Shown: in pieces, positions 25,527 through 33,409 of the stretch
How the letters are laid out: every line of letters starts with the position of its first letter
How positions within the stretch are numbered: position 1 is the first letter of the stretch
Assembly: GCF_004345725.1 (NCBI RefSeq)
Contig: NZ_SLXG01000012.1
Span: 23,095-87,094, forward strand
Direction: 5' to 3'
Source of the DNA: Crenobacter luteus
Lineage (GTDB): Bacteria; Pseudomonadota; Gammaproteobacteria; Burkholderiales; Chromobacteriaceae
DNA length: 64,000 nt
Program-made: the position numbers and the translations under genes
Notes under the pieces: model-generated
What the model was told of the DNA's origin: nothing
Database searches by the model: none
Seen by the model: only the letters and a program-made list of their open reading frames with translations

Positions 25527-26315
25527 TTATTGGATCTTGGCTTTGGCGCGCAGGCCGTCGATGACCTTGGCGATTTCGCGCTGCTGCAGGTCGCGCGAGA
25601 TCTGCGCCTTGACGTCGTCGAAGGCCGGCGCCTTGCCGTTGCGGATGTCCTCGACCTTGAAGACGTGGTAGCCCATGCCGGAGCGCAGCGGCTTGTCGCC
25701 GATCTGGCCCTTGCCGATGGTCTTGAGTGCCTCGGCCAACGGCGGCTCCATCAGGCCGAGGTTGCCCCAGCCCATGTCGCCGCCGTTCTGCTTGGCGCCC
25801 GGCTGGATCGACTTGGCACGGGCGGCGGCCTCGAAGCTGCCGCCCTTCTTCAGGTCGGCGATCAGCTTGTTCGCGTCGGCCTCGCTGGCGACGACGATCT
25901 GGCGGACTTTCATCTCCTTGTTGCCGTTCAGGCGGGCGGCGAACTGGTCGTAGGCGGCCTTGACCTGGGCGTCGCCCACCGGGCTCTGCTTGGCGATGTC
26001 GGCCAAGAGCGCCTCTTGCAGCAGCTCCTCGCGCACGCGCTCGAGACGCTCGGTGAACTGCGGCGTCTTGTCGAGGCCGCGGCGCTTGGCTTCCTGCAGC
26101 GCCAGTTCGCGGCCGATCAGACGGTCCTTGATTTCCTCGCGCAGCGCCGGCGTGTCCTGCATCTTGCCGCCGCTGTTCTTGACCAGCTGGCTGACCGCGC
26201 GGTCGACTTCGCTCTTGTCGATGGCCGAGCCGTTGACGGTGGCGACCGGGGCGGCCAGAACCGGCAGGCTGAGGGCGGATACGGCCACGATGCTGGCCAG
26301 TCGGGAAAGTTTCAT
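25527..26315 (-). CDS. Exported parvulin-type peptidyl-prolyl isomerase (copy 1)
   Basis: A 262-residue paralogue of the downstream gene. It has a signal peptide (1-21, ending VLAA), a helical N-domain with the VNGSAIDKSEVDRAV start typical of SurA/PrsA-like chaperones, and a parvulin domain (KVRQIVVASEADANK; NGGDMGWGNLGLMEPPLAEAL; GYHVFKVEDI). It is 18 bases before copy 2. A copy of GTTGGCCGAG lies at 25731 on the coding strand (P-L-A-E). Confidence 0.88.
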   Translation of the reverse strand: MKLSRLASIVAVSALSLPVLAAPVATVNGSAIDKSEVDRAVSQLVKNSGGKMQDTPALREEIKDRLIGRELALQEAKRRGLDKTPQFTERLERVREELLQEALLADIAKQSPVGDAQVKAAYDQFAARLNGNKEMKVRQIVVASEADANKLIADLKKGGSFEAAARAKSIQPGAKQNGGDMGWGNLGLMEPPLAEALKTIGKGQIGDKPLRSGMGYHVFKVEDIRNGKAPAFDDVKAQISRDLQQREIAKVIDGLRAKAKIQ

Positions 26316-26338
26316 CGGGAAGTCCCCTTGGATCAGGT

Positions 26339-26602
26339 TCAGATTTCGTCCGGGCCGAGTGCCTGGATCGCGAGCGCATGGATGCGGGTCTGCATCAGCT
26401 CGCCGAGCGTCTGGTAGACGAGGCGGTGCCGCGCCACGCGGTTCAGTCCGGCGAAGCGGGCGCTGACGATGGTCAGGTTGTAGTGGCCGCCGTCGCGTGC
26501 GCCGGCGTGGCCGGCGTGCGCGGCGCTGTCGTCCTCGAGCGCGACGTGCTCGGGTTCGAGCGCGGCCAGCCGCTCGCGGATCAGCTCCAGCGTGCTGCTC
26601 AT
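26339..26602 (-). CDS. bolA: BolA-family protein
   Basis: An 87-residue BolA/IbaG protein with the family core [31 protein letters not shown] and a class-II-KH-like fold. BolA proteins bind monothiol glutaredoxins through an iron-sulfur cluster; the conserved histidines (H40 and the invariant H in RVARHRLVY) are present. ATG at 26602 overlaps the yciI stop. The two parvulins follow. Confidence 0.9.
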   Translation of the reverse strand: MSSTLELIRERLAALEPEHVALEDDSAAHAGHAGARDGGHYNLTIVSARFAGLNRVARHRLVYQTLGELMQTRIHALAIQALGPDEI

Positions 26603-26901
26603 GCCGGGAAGACCTTGCGGAACGGCTTGACCTCGACGGCTTCGTAGACGCCGGCTGCCACGTAAGGGTCGGCGTCGGCCCAGGAGCGGGCCGCCTCGAG
26701 CGAGGCGAACTCGGCGACGATCAGGCTGCCGGTGAAGCCGGCCGGCCCCGGGTCGACCGCGTCGATCGCCGGGCAGGGGCCGGCGAGGATCAGCCGGCCC
26801 TCGTCCTGCAACGCGGTCAGGCGCGCCAGGTGGTCGGGGCGGGCGGCAAGGCGGGCGTCGAGCGAGCCTGCGCGGTCGCGGCCGATGATGGCGTACAGCA
26901 T
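26599..26901 (-). CDS. yciI: YciI-family protein
   Basis: A 100-residue ferredoxin-like-fold protein of the YciI/YCII family, with [22 protein letters not shown] and the His-Asp pair (H24; D77-P78-Y79 segment) seen in the family. The function is unclear; relatives act as small dehydrochlorinase-like or muconolactone isomerase-like enzymes. It lies between yciB and bolA with no gap, an order conserved in proteobacteria. Confidence 0.9.
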   Translation of the reverse strand: MLYAIIGRDRAGSLDARLAARPDHLARLTALQDEGRLILAGPCPAIDAVDPGPAGFTGSLIVAEFASLEAARSWADADPYVAAGVYEAVEVKPFRKVFPA

Positions 26902-27435
26902 TTAATTCCTTTCCTCCAGGTATTTCGACAGATAGAAGCTCTGGCCGATGGCGAAGACCAGCATCAGGCCGATGCCGCCGAACAGCTTGAAGTTGACCCA
27001 GACCGCCTCGCTGAACGAGTAGGCGACCCACAGGTTGAGCGCGCCCATCAGCGCGAAGAAGCCCGTCCAGGCGCGGTTGAGCTGTCGCCACACGGCGTCG
27101 GGCAGCTCGACCTGCTTGCCCAGCAGCGCGCGGATGCCGTTCTTGCCGGACAGCTCGCCGACGACGAGGCCGGCGGCGATCAGCCAGTACAGCGCGGTCG
27201 GCTTCCACATGATGAAGTGCTTGTCGTGGAACAGGATGGTCGCGCCGCCCAGCGCCACGATCAGCGCGAGGCTGACCCACTGCATGGTTTCGACCTTGCG
27301 GTGGCGGAACCAGGCGTAGGCGGTGAACACGACCGAGGCGGCGATGGCGGCACCGGTGGCCAGGAACATGTCCCGCGTGGCCCAGTAGACCGCGAAGAAC
27401 AGCAGGACGGGAAGGAAGTCGGCGAAGGCTTTCAT
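26902..27435 (-). CDS. yciB: Inner-membrane septation protein YciB
   Basis: A 177-residue protein with five transmembrane helices of the YciB/IspA family, with the diagnostic KAFADFLPVLLFF start and WKPTALYWLIAAGL segment. It is linked to envelope integrity and cell division. It is the first gene of yciB-yciI-bolA-ppi-ppi, and its stop abuts the yciI start. Confidence 0.93.
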   Translation of the reverse strand: MKAFADFLPVLLFFAVYWATRDMFLATGAAIAASVVFTAYAWFRHRKVETMQWVSLALIVALGGATILFHDKHFIMWKPTALYWLIAAGLVVGELSGKNGIRALLGKQVELPDAVWRQLNRAWTGFFALMGALNLWVAYSFSEAVWVNFKLFGGIGLMLVFAIGQSFYLSKYLEERN

Positions 27436-27545
27436 CGGAAACGATTATGGGGGCAGGGTGGGCGGGGCACAAGCGTAGCCCGATTAAGAAGTGTGAGCCG
27501 CTTGTGACGGGCCGGGCCGCCGCGAAGTTCCCGGCCACGCCGCGC

Positions 27546-28499
27546 TCAGGCGCGCGCGTTCGCGTCGGCGCTGCGTACCACCTTGAGCGCGGTGGCGACC
27601 AGCCCGCCGACGTCGGCGACGTTGGCCGGCAGGATCAGCGTGTTGTTCTCGCGCGCCAGTTGGCCGAAGGCCGCGACGTACTGCTCGGCGACCTTGAAGT
27701 TGACCGCTTCGAGCCCGCCCTCGCTGCCGATCGCGCGTGCGACGCGCTCGATCGCGTCGCCGGTCGCAGCGGCCACCAGGCGCAGCGCCTCGGCCTCGCC
27801 CTGCGCCTTGTTGATCGCCGCCAGCTTCTCGCCCTGCGACAGGTTGATCGCGGCCTGCATCTCGCCCTCGGACTGCTGGATCGCCGCCTCGCGCGCGCCG
27901 GTCGCCAGGTTGATCTGCTCCTGCTTGCGGCCTTCCGACGCGGCGATCAGCGCGCGCTTCTCGCGCTCGGCGGTGATCTGCGCCTGCATCGCCTGCAGGA
28001 TGTCCTGCGGCGGCACCAGGTCCTTGATCTCGTAGCGCAGCACCTTCACGCCCCAGTTGAACGCCGCCTCGTCGAGCGCGGTGACCACCGCGCGGTTGAT
28101 CTCGTCGCGTTCCTCGAAGGTCTTGTCCAGCTCCATGCGGCCGATCACCGAGCGCAGCGTGGTCTGCGCCAGCTGGGTGATCGCCAGCACGTAGTCGCTC
28201 GAGCCGTAGGAGGCGCGCTGCGGGTCGGTGACTTGGAAATACAGGATGCCGTCGACCTTGAGCTGGGTGTTGTCGCGGGTGATGCAGACCTGGCTGGGCA
28301 CGTCGAGCGGGATCTCGCGCAGATTGTGCCGGTAGGCGATGCGGTCGATGAAGGGAATGATCACGGTCAGCCCGGGCGTCAGCGTGTCGTGGTAGCGGCC
28401 GAGCCGCTCGCGCACGAAGGCGCTCTGCTGGGGGACGACCTTCACCGCGCGCCAGACGAAGACGACGACGGCGATAAACAGCACGAGGGCCAGGGTCAT
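27546..28499 (-). CDS. SPFH/stomatin-family membrane protein (QmcA-like)
   Basis: A 317-residue protein with an N-terminal membrane anchor (2-18), an SPFH domain (about 20-185; VPQQSAFVRERLGRYHDTL) and a long Ala/Glu-rich coiled coil (190-265). It is of the slipin/QmcA type that assembles at membranes and often acts with an NfeD partner, which is encoded directly upstream. ATG at 28499 overlaps the NfeD stop. Confidence 0.9.
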   Translation of the reverse strand: MTLALVLFIAVVVFVWRAVKVVPQQSAFVRERLGRYHDTLTPGLTVIIPFIDRIAYRHNLREIPLDVPSQVCITRDNTQLKVDGILYFQVTDPQRASYGSSDYVLAITQLAQTTLRSVIGRMELDKTFEERDEINRAVVTALDEAAFNWGVKVLRYEIKDLVPPQDILQAMQAQITAEREKRALIAASEGRKQEQINLATGAREAAIQQSEGEMQAAINLSQGEKLAAINKAQGEAEALRLVAAATGDAIERVARAIGSEGGLEAVNFKVAEQYVAAFGQLARENNTLILPANVADVGGLVATALKVVRSADANARA

Positions 28500-28930
28500 G
28501 GTGTGCTTCCTTGTGTGGGAGAGACGATTTTGAGCCGGTTGCCATCGCGGCCGGCGATCAGGCCGCGCGTACCGGCGGCGAGGTCGGCCGGCTCGAAGTC
28601 GGCCTGCCACTCGGCGCCGCGGTAGCGCACCGTGCCGTGGCCGTCGCGGTTGGCGACGATCTCGACCGGCTGGCCGAGGTCCGGGTCGTCGATCGCCGCG
28701 CGGCGCGCGCCGCGGCGGCGCTTGACGCGCCACAGCAGCGCGAGACCGGCGAGGCCGGCGATGCTGCCGGCCAGCAGCGCCGCGGCGGGCGGGCCGCCGA
28801 GCAGCTGAACCAGCCCGATGACGGCGAGTGCGCACGCCACCACCAGCAGGTAGAAGGAGCCGGTGAAGAACTCGGCGACCAGCGCCGCGATCGCCAGCAG
28901 CAGCCAGAAAGTCGGAGACAGCGGATTCAT
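28496..28930 (-). CDS. NfeD-like membrane protein
   Basis: A 144-residue protein with two or three hydrophobic helices (about 5-65) and a C-terminal OB-fold NfeD domain (about 80-140; GQPVEIVANRDGHGTVRYRGAEW). This is the short, protease-less NfeD1b type that pairs with SPFH proteins. It is coupled by ATGA to the SPFH gene. Confidence 0.88.
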   Translation of the reverse strand: MNPLSPTFWLLLAIAALVAEFFTGSFYLLVVACALAVIGLVQLLGGPPAAALLAGSIAGLAGLALLWRVKRRRGARRAAIDDPDLGQPVEIVANRDGHGTVRYRGAEWQADFEPADLAAGTRGLIAGRDGNRLKIVSPTQGSTP

Positions 28931-28987
28931 GCCGGACTTTTAGCATATTTGCATGGCGGTCCGCCAGCGCGGCGCAGCGCGCGCGGC

Positions 28988-28996
28988 TGCTATCAT
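28988..28996 (+). promoter_or_regulatory. Extended -10 promoter of yigZ
   Basis: TGCTATCAT, an extended -10 (TGnTATCAT), lies about 28 bases before the yigZ ATG, so the leader is very short. Confidence 0.5.
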
Positions 28997-29023
28997 GCGG
29001 TTTTCTGTCTGGATTGCCGTCGT

Positions 29024-29611
29024 ATGTACCAGTTAGCCGCGCCCGCGAGCGCCGAGATCGAGGTCAAGAAGAGCCGCTTCATCGGCATGCTGTTCCCGGT
29101 GACGAGCCGCGCCGAGGCCAAGCAAAGGTTGGCCGAGCTGCGCGCGGCGCATCCGGGCGCCGTCCATCACTGCTGGGTGCTGATCTGCGACGGCGATTCG
29201 GGCCTCGACGACGACGGCGAGCCGTCCGGTACCGCCGCGCGGCCGATGTACAACGTGCTGTCGCACAAGTCGGTGGCCAACATCCTCGCGGTGGTGGTGC
29301 GCTACTGGGGCGGCACCAAGCTGGGCGCCGGCGGGCTGGCGCGCGCCTACGGCCAGGCGGTGACCGAGGCGATGAAGGTCGCCGAGCTGGTCGCCTTCGA
29401 ACCGTTGGCCGAGCGGCGGCTCAGCTTCGGCTTCGCCGACGAGGCGGCGCTCAGGAGGTTGGCCGAGCAGCGCGGCGCGGTCGTGCTCGCGGCCGACTAC
29501 GGCGACGCGGTGACGATGACGGTGCGGCTCAAGGCCGCCGACGCCGATCGCTTCGTCGCCGAGGCGTCCGACCTGCTGCGCGGCGCGCTGACGGTCGCCG
29601 CTCCCGACTAG
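29024..29611 (+). CDS. yigZ: YigZ/IMPACT-family protein
   Basis: A 195-residue protein with the IMPACT N-domain (KKSRFIGMLFPV; HHCWVLICDGDSGLDDDGEPSGTA; VVRYWGGTKLGAGGL) and a C-terminal ferredoxin-like domain. Relatives bind nucleic acid and are linked to translation, but the role is not firmly known. ATG at 29024 gives the standard N-terminus. It holds three copies of the repeated word (29128, 29404, 29458) inside 340 bases, each read as [R/P]-L-A-E and two in the full AGGTTGGCCGAGC form. Confidence 0.88.
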   Translation: MYQLAAPASAEIEVKKSRFIGMLFPVTSRAEAKQRLAELRAAHPGAVHHCWVLICDGDSGLDDDGEPSGTAARPMYNVLSHKSVANILAVVVRYWGGTKLGAGGLARAYGQAVTEAMKVAELVAFEPLAERRLSFGFADEAALRRLAEQRGAVVLAADYGDAVTMTVRLKAADADRFVAEASDLLRGALTVAAPD

Positions 29612-29668
29612 CCGCCGGGCCGTCGCGGGCGCGGCAGCTCGCCACGAGGTGCCGGCGTGGACAATGAA

Positions 29669-29698
29669 AAAAGGTTGGCCGAGCTCGGCCAACCTTTT
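29669..29698. terminator. Palindromic terminator made of two repeated words (yigZ / HAD gene)
   Basis: A perfect 30-bp palindrome: AAAAGGTTGGCCGAG followed directly by its complement, with A-rich and T-rich flanks. It is the exact head-to-head pair of the genome-wide word. It sits between convergent genes and should terminate both. Confidence 0.92.
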
Positions 29699-29767
29699 GT
29701 TTTTCCAGCGTGTTCCGCCTGCAGGGCGGGGCCGTCGAGGCGGCTCGCCGCCTGGCGCCGGCCGCGT

Positions 29768-30442
29768 TCAGCGCGCGCCGAACCACGGGCGCAGCAGCGC
29801 GAGCGCCTCGTCGAGGTCGCGGCAGATCGACAGCGCGATCTCGCGCGTCTCGGGGTGCGGCTCGGCGCCGTCGGGCACCACGATCACCGGCATGCCGGCT
29901 GCGCGCGCGGCGAGTACGCCGTAGTAGGAATCCTCCAGCACCAGGCAGCGTTCGGCCGGCACGCCGAGCTTGTCGGCCGCGGCGAGGTAGACGTCGGGCG
30001 CCGGCTTGGTTTCCTTGACCTCGTCGCCGGCCACGGTGACGTCGAAGAAGCGGATCAGGCCGCTGCGACCGAGTTTGACGTCGGCCATCTCGCGCATCGT
30101 CGAGGTCGCCACCGCGCGCGGCACGCCGGCCGCGCGCGCCCAGTCGAGCAGGCTCTCGATGCCGGGCTTGAGCGGGATGTCGCCCTCGCGCACCAGGCGC
30201 TGGTAATGGTGGCGGCTCTTTTCGTGCAGCGCGCGCGCCAGCGCCGCGTCGCCGAGCCGCTCGGCGACGAAGGCCTCGCTGCGCGTCACCGACAGGCCGG
30301 ACAGCGCGGCCAGCAGCGTCTCGTCGATCTCGTGGCCGAGTTCGGCGCCGGCGAGGCGCCAGCTGTCGGCGCCGACGCGTTCGGAGTCGATCATCAGGCC
30401 GTCGAGGTCGAACAGCAGGGCGTCGAAGCGCGGGGTGCTCAT
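29768..30442 (-). CDS. HAD-superfamily phosphatase (beta-phosphoglucomutase-like)
   Basis: A 224-residue HAD subfamily IA hydrolase. It has the nucleophile motif DLDGLMID (12-19), motif II ATSTMRE, and motif III-IV KPAPDVYLAAADKLG ... VLEDSYYGVLAA. It resembles the YcjU/YniC sugar-phosphate phosphatase or mutase group; the substrate is unknown. ATG at 30442 is chosen because the motif then sits at the normal distance. Confidence 0.82.
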   Translation of the reverse strand: MSTPRFDALLFDLDGLMIDSERVGADSWRLAGAELGHEIDETLLAALSGLSVTRSEAFVAERLGDAALARALHEKSRHHYQRLVREGDIPLKPGIESLLDWARAAGVPRAVATSTMREMADVKLGRSGLIRFFDVTVAGDEVKETKPAPDVYLAAADKLGVPAERCLVLEDSYYGVLAARAAGMPVIVVPDGAEPHPETREIALSICRDLDEALALLRPWFGAR

Positions 30443-30512
30443 GCGGTTTCCCTTCGTGTGGCAAGGTTTAAAGCATACCAGCGCGCGGCGGCGGCGGCGC
30501 GCCCGCGCGGGC

Positions 30513-30521
30513 TGGTATAGT
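30513..30521 (+). promoter_or_regulatory. Extended -10 promoter of the parA-like gene
   Basis: TGGTATAGT (extended -10, TATAGT hexamer) precedes a strong ribosome site, AAGGAGG at 30539-30545, and the ATG at 30551. Confidence 0.5.
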
Positions 30522-30550
30522 GGGCGCAGGCAAATTCCAAGGAGGGCGCA

Positions 30551-31240
30551 ATGACGTTTTCGGTGCTGGTGGCCAATCCCAAGGGCGGCAGCGGCAAGTC
30601 GACGCTGGCGACCAATCTGGCCGGACACTACGCGCGTAGCGGTTTCTCGACCATGCTCGGCGACGTCGACCGCCAGCAGTCGTCGCTGTCGTGGTTGCAG
30701 CGCCGCGACGCCGCGCTGCCGCGGATCGCCGGCTGGGAGATGAAGGCCGACGAGCCGGCGCGGCCGCCCAAGGGTACCGAGGTGGCGGTGCTCGACAGCG
30801 CGGCCGGGCTGCGCGGCAAGAAGCTGGCCGCGCTGGTGTCGCGCGTCGACCGCATCCTGGTGCCGATCCAGCCGTCGCCGTTCGACATGTGGGCGAGCGA
30901 GGCCTTCTTCGCGCAGCTGTTCGCCGAGAAGGCGGTGCGCAAGGAGAAGACCTTCGTCGCGGTGGTCGGCATGCGCGTCGACCCGCGCACGCGCGCCTCG
31001 CGCGAACTCGAGGCCTTCCTCGCACGTCACGACGTCCCGGTGCTCTCGTGGCTGCGCGACACCCAGCTCTACGTCGCCGCGGCCGCCAACGGCCTGACGC
31101 TGTTCGACCTGCCCGAGAGCCGCAGCCGGCGCGACCGCGCCGCGTGGCGGCCCATCCTCGACTGGCTCGACGAGGGCTTTCCGGCCGCGTACCGCGCGCC
31201 GCCGGTGGCCGGCGACAGCGCGCAGATCTTCGGCGCCTGA
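30551..31240 (+). CDS. Orphan ParA-family ATPase
   Basis: A 229-residue deviant-Walker P-loop ATPase. It has PKGGSGKST (10-18) with the signature lysine K11, the switch residue in GDVDRQQSS (37-45), and VLDSAAGL as the Walker B region. No parB, minD partner or plasmid gene is near, so it is not a chromosome partition cassette. Similar orphan ParAs position chemotaxis clusters, cellulose synthase or other cargo. A chemoreceptor gene lies 2 kb downstream, but this link is weak. Confidence 0.82.
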   Translation: MTFSVLVANPKGGSGKSTLATNLAGHYARSGFSTMLGDVDRQQSSLSWLQRRDAALPRIAGWEMKADEPARPPKGTEVAVLDSAAGLRGKKLAALVSRVDRILVPIQPSPFDMWASEAFFAQLFAEKAVRKEKTFVAVVGMRVDPRTRASRELEAFLARHDVPVLSWLRDTQLYVAAAANGLTLFDLPESRSRRDRAAWRPILDWLDEGFPAAYRAPPVAGDSAQIFGA

Positions 31241-31249
31241 TTTTTGCGC

Positions 31250-31276
31250 TTGACTCCTAGGGTTAACCCATATAAA
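31250..31276 (+). promoter_or_regulatory. Promoter of guaC with internal palindrome
   Basis: TTGACT (31250-31255) and TATAAA (31271-31276) are separated by 15 bp. The spacer contains the perfect 10-bp palindrome GGGTTAACCC (31260-31269), well placed for a repressor. Confidence 0.6.
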
Positions 31277-31314
31277 TTGCCCCGGTTTGTTCGTGCGGAC
31301 CCCGAGGGGCGACG

Positions 31315-31376
31315 CAGGGGACACTGTAAACGGGAGCCATTGCGGCTCCCGCTTTTATTTGGGGCCCCCTGTTTTT
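31315..31376 (+). promoter_or_regulatory. Structured guaC leader with intrinsic-terminator-like hairpin
   Basis: The hairpin CGGGAGCC-ATTGC-GGCTCCCG (31331-31351), followed by CTTTTATTT, looks like an intrinsic terminator only about 50 bases after the promoter and about 80 before the guaC ATG. An outer helix, CAGGGG (31315-31320) with CCCCTG (31366-31371), runs into GTTTTTG. This could be an attenuator, a riboswitch expression platform, or the end of a short regulatory RNA. Confidence 0.55.
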
Positions 31377-31431
31377 GCGCCGCGGCAGACGTGTCGGCGG
31401 CACGACCCATCTGCTCAAGGAGTACCACCGC

Positions 31432-32385
31432 ATGATCAAGACCGAAATCAACTACGGCGACATCTACCTCGTTCCCAAGCGCACCGTCGTCGACAGCCGC
31501 AAGGAATGCGACACCTCGGTGCAGTTCGGCCCGCGCCGTTTCGACATGCCGGTGTACCCTGCCAACATGAAGAGCGTGGTCGACGAGGAGACCTGCGAAT
31601 ACTTCGCGCGCCGCGGCTGGTTCTACACCATGCACCGCTTCAACGTCGACGCGACGCGCTTTACCGCCGACATGCAGGAAAAAGGCCTGTTCTCGTCGAT
31701 CAGCATCGGCGTGAACGAGGACACCGACGAGCAGTTGCGCAACCTGAAGGCCGCCGGCCTGAGCCCGGAGTACATCACGCTCGACATCGCCAACGGCTGG
31801 TGCGTGAAGGCCGAGCGCATGATCAAGAAGGTCAAGGACCTGTTCCCCGAATCCTTCCTGATCGGCGGCAACATCGCCACCGGCGAGGCCGCGCAGGATC
31901 TGGAATCCTGGGGCGTCGACGCGGTCAAGGCCGGCATCGCCGGCGGCCGCGTGTGCATCACCAAGAACAAGACCGGCTTCCACCGCCCGATGGTGTCGAC
32001 CGTGCTCGACTGCGCGCAGGCGGTGAAGATCCCGGTGATCGCCGACGGCGGCATCAGCGAACACGGCGACCTGGCCAAGGCGATCGCCTGCGGCGCGACC
32101 ATGATCATGGCCGGCTCGCTGTTCGCCGGCTACGACGAGTCGGCCGGCCAGATCATCGAGATCGACGGCAAGCACCTGAAGGAATACTTCGGCAGCGCGT
32201 CCGAGCACAACAAGGGCGCCTACAAGAATGTCGAGGGCAAGCGCATCTACGTCGAGTACAAGGGCGCGATCGAGCGACTGTTGATCGAACTGAAGGAAGA
32301 CCTGCAGTCGTCGATCAGCTACTCGGGCGGCAACACGCTGGCCGCGCTGCGCGACGTCGAGATGATCTTCGTCAACCGCTACTGA
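31432..32385 (+). CDS. guaC: GMP reductase
   Basis: GuaC reduces GMP to IMP with NADPH, returning guanine nucleotides to the central purine pool. The 317-residue TIM-barrel protein has the catalytic cysteine C175 in GGRVCITK, the ADGGISEHGDLAKAIACGA phosphate loop, and lacks the CBS domains of IMP dehydrogenase. Sequence and length fit the GuaC2 type. ATG at 31432 has AAGGAG upstream. It is preceded by a structured leader, which suggests control by a purine signal. Confidence 0.93.
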   Translation: MIKTEINYGDIYLVPKRTVVDSRKECDTSVQFGPRRFDMPVYPANMKSVVDEETCEYFARRGWFYTMHRFNVDATRFTADMQEKGLFSSISIGVNEDTDEQLRNLKAAGLSPEYITLDIANGWCVKAERMIKKVKDLFPESFLIGGNIATGEAAQDLESWGVDAVKAGIAGGRVCITKNKTGFHRPMVSTVLDCAQAVKIPVIADGGISEHGDLAKAIACGATMIMAGSLFAGYDESAGQIIEIDGKHLKEYFGSASEHNKGAYKNVEGKRIYVEYKGAIERLLIELKEDLQSSISYSGGNTLAALRDVEMIFVNRY

Positions 32386-32411
32386 GCGACGCCAGGGCCG
32401 CGTTGCCCGCC

Positions 32412-32454
32412 AAACGGCTCGGCCAACCCTGATGACGGGTTGGCCGAGCCGTTT
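32412..32454. terminator. Terminator made of two repeated words (guaC / EAL gene)
   Basis: An 18-bp perfect stem: AAACGGCTCGGCCAACCC (32412-32429) and its complement (32437-32454), loop TGATGAC, then TT. Each arm holds a full copy of GGTTGGCCGAGCC. The site lies between convergent genes. Confidence 0.92.
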
Positions 32455-32502
32455 TTGCGTCGCGCCAGCGGCGGTCGCCGTCCCGGGCGGGAGGGCAACG
32501 GT

Positions 32503-33240
32503 TCAGGGCCGCACCGACACGAAGCGTTCGCGGAACAGGAAGCCCTGCACGTAGTCGACGCCGAGCGCGCGCGCCAGTTCGAGATCCCCGGCCGTCTCGA
32601 CCCCCTCGAGCACGGTCGCCTTGCCCCGTTCGCGCGCAAAGCCGAGCAGGTGGCTCAGCAACGCGCGGTGCGCCGCGTCGTCGCGCCGGCCGAGCCAGTG
32701 GCGGTCGAACTTGTAGTAGTCGACGCTCATCAGCAGCGGCAGCGCCAAGAGGCTGGCCGGCGCGCCGATGTCGTCGAGCGCGGTCTGGATGCCCGCCTCG
32801 GCCAGCGCGCGCGCCAGCGCGAGGCTGCGGTCGGCCTGCTGGGTGTTGGAGTTCTCGATGATCTCGACCACCACGTCGGCGCGGCGTGCCAGCAAGCGAA
32901 ACATCGGATGGTCGCGGTTGGGGGCGAGGCCGAGCAGAAGGGCGTCGGGGTCGACGTTGACGAACAGCTTGCCGTCGGCCGGCGCGTGCTCGATCTGCGC
33001 CGTCTTGGCGATCAGCTCGAGCTGCACCAGACTCAAGGGCGACGCGTGCAGGCAGTCGAACACCGCCTGCGGCGGCAGCGGCGCGCCGTCGCGGTCGTAG
33101 AGGCGGGCGAGGCCCTCGTAGCCGAAGGGCTCGAGCGTGCGCGCGTCGAGGATGACCTGGTACTCGACGCCGACGCGGCGGTTTTCGATCAGGTCGAGCA
33201 GGGTGTCGGCGCGGATGGCCGTGACAGGGGAAGTCGGCAT
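32503..33240 (-). CDS. EAL-domain protein, candidate c-di-GMP phosphodiesterase
   Basis: A 245-residue stand-alone EAL domain. The signature is YEGLARL (EGL for EAL, residues 42-44). The other catalytic positions look kept: FVNVDP (Asn), VEIIEN (Glu), LDDIGAP (Asp-Asp), YYKFDR (Lys), EGVET (Glu) and YVQGF (Gln). It is therefore probably active rather than a degenerate sensor. There is no PAS, GGDEF or membrane segment. ATG at 33240 starts MPTSPVTAIRADTLLDL; longer in-frame sequence upstream runs through the intergenic region and is not coding-like. It is divergent from the chemoreceptor gene. Confidence 0.87.
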   Translation of the reverse strand: MPTSPVTAIRADTLLDLIENRRVGVEYQVILDARTLEPFGYEGLARLYDRDGAPLPPQAVFDCLHASPLSLVQLELIAKTAQIEHAPADGKLFVNVDPDALLLGLAPNRDHPMFRLLARRADVVVEIIENSNTQQADRSLALARALAEAGIQTALDDIGAPASLLALPLLMSVDYYKFDRHWLGRRDDAAHRALLSHLLGFARERGKATVLEGVETAGDLELARALGVDYVQGFLFRERFVSVRP

Positions 33241-33252
33241 GGATAAATTATT

Positions 33253-33271
33253 GCAAATAGTTCTCACTATG
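33253..33271. promoter_or_regulatory. Fur-box-like sequence between the EAL and chemoreceptor genes
   Basis: GCAAATAGTTCTCACTATG matches 11 of 19 positions of the Fur consensus and has the GCAAAT..TTCTCA pattern common in betaproteobacterial Fur boxes. An overlapping imperfect inverted repeat CACTAT-GA-ATAGTG lies at 33265-33278. It is 13 bases upstream of the EAL ATG. Confidence 0.4.
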
Positions 33272-33409
33272 AATAGTGGCGACGGCGTGTGTCGGCGCGC
33301 GCGCGTGAAAAAGCCCCGCGGGGCAGAGGGAAAAGCGCGCCGTTTCTGATAACATTCCGTCGTCTTGATCTGGTCGCCCACCTCCGGCCGGACACTCCAA
33401 GGATGCTGA

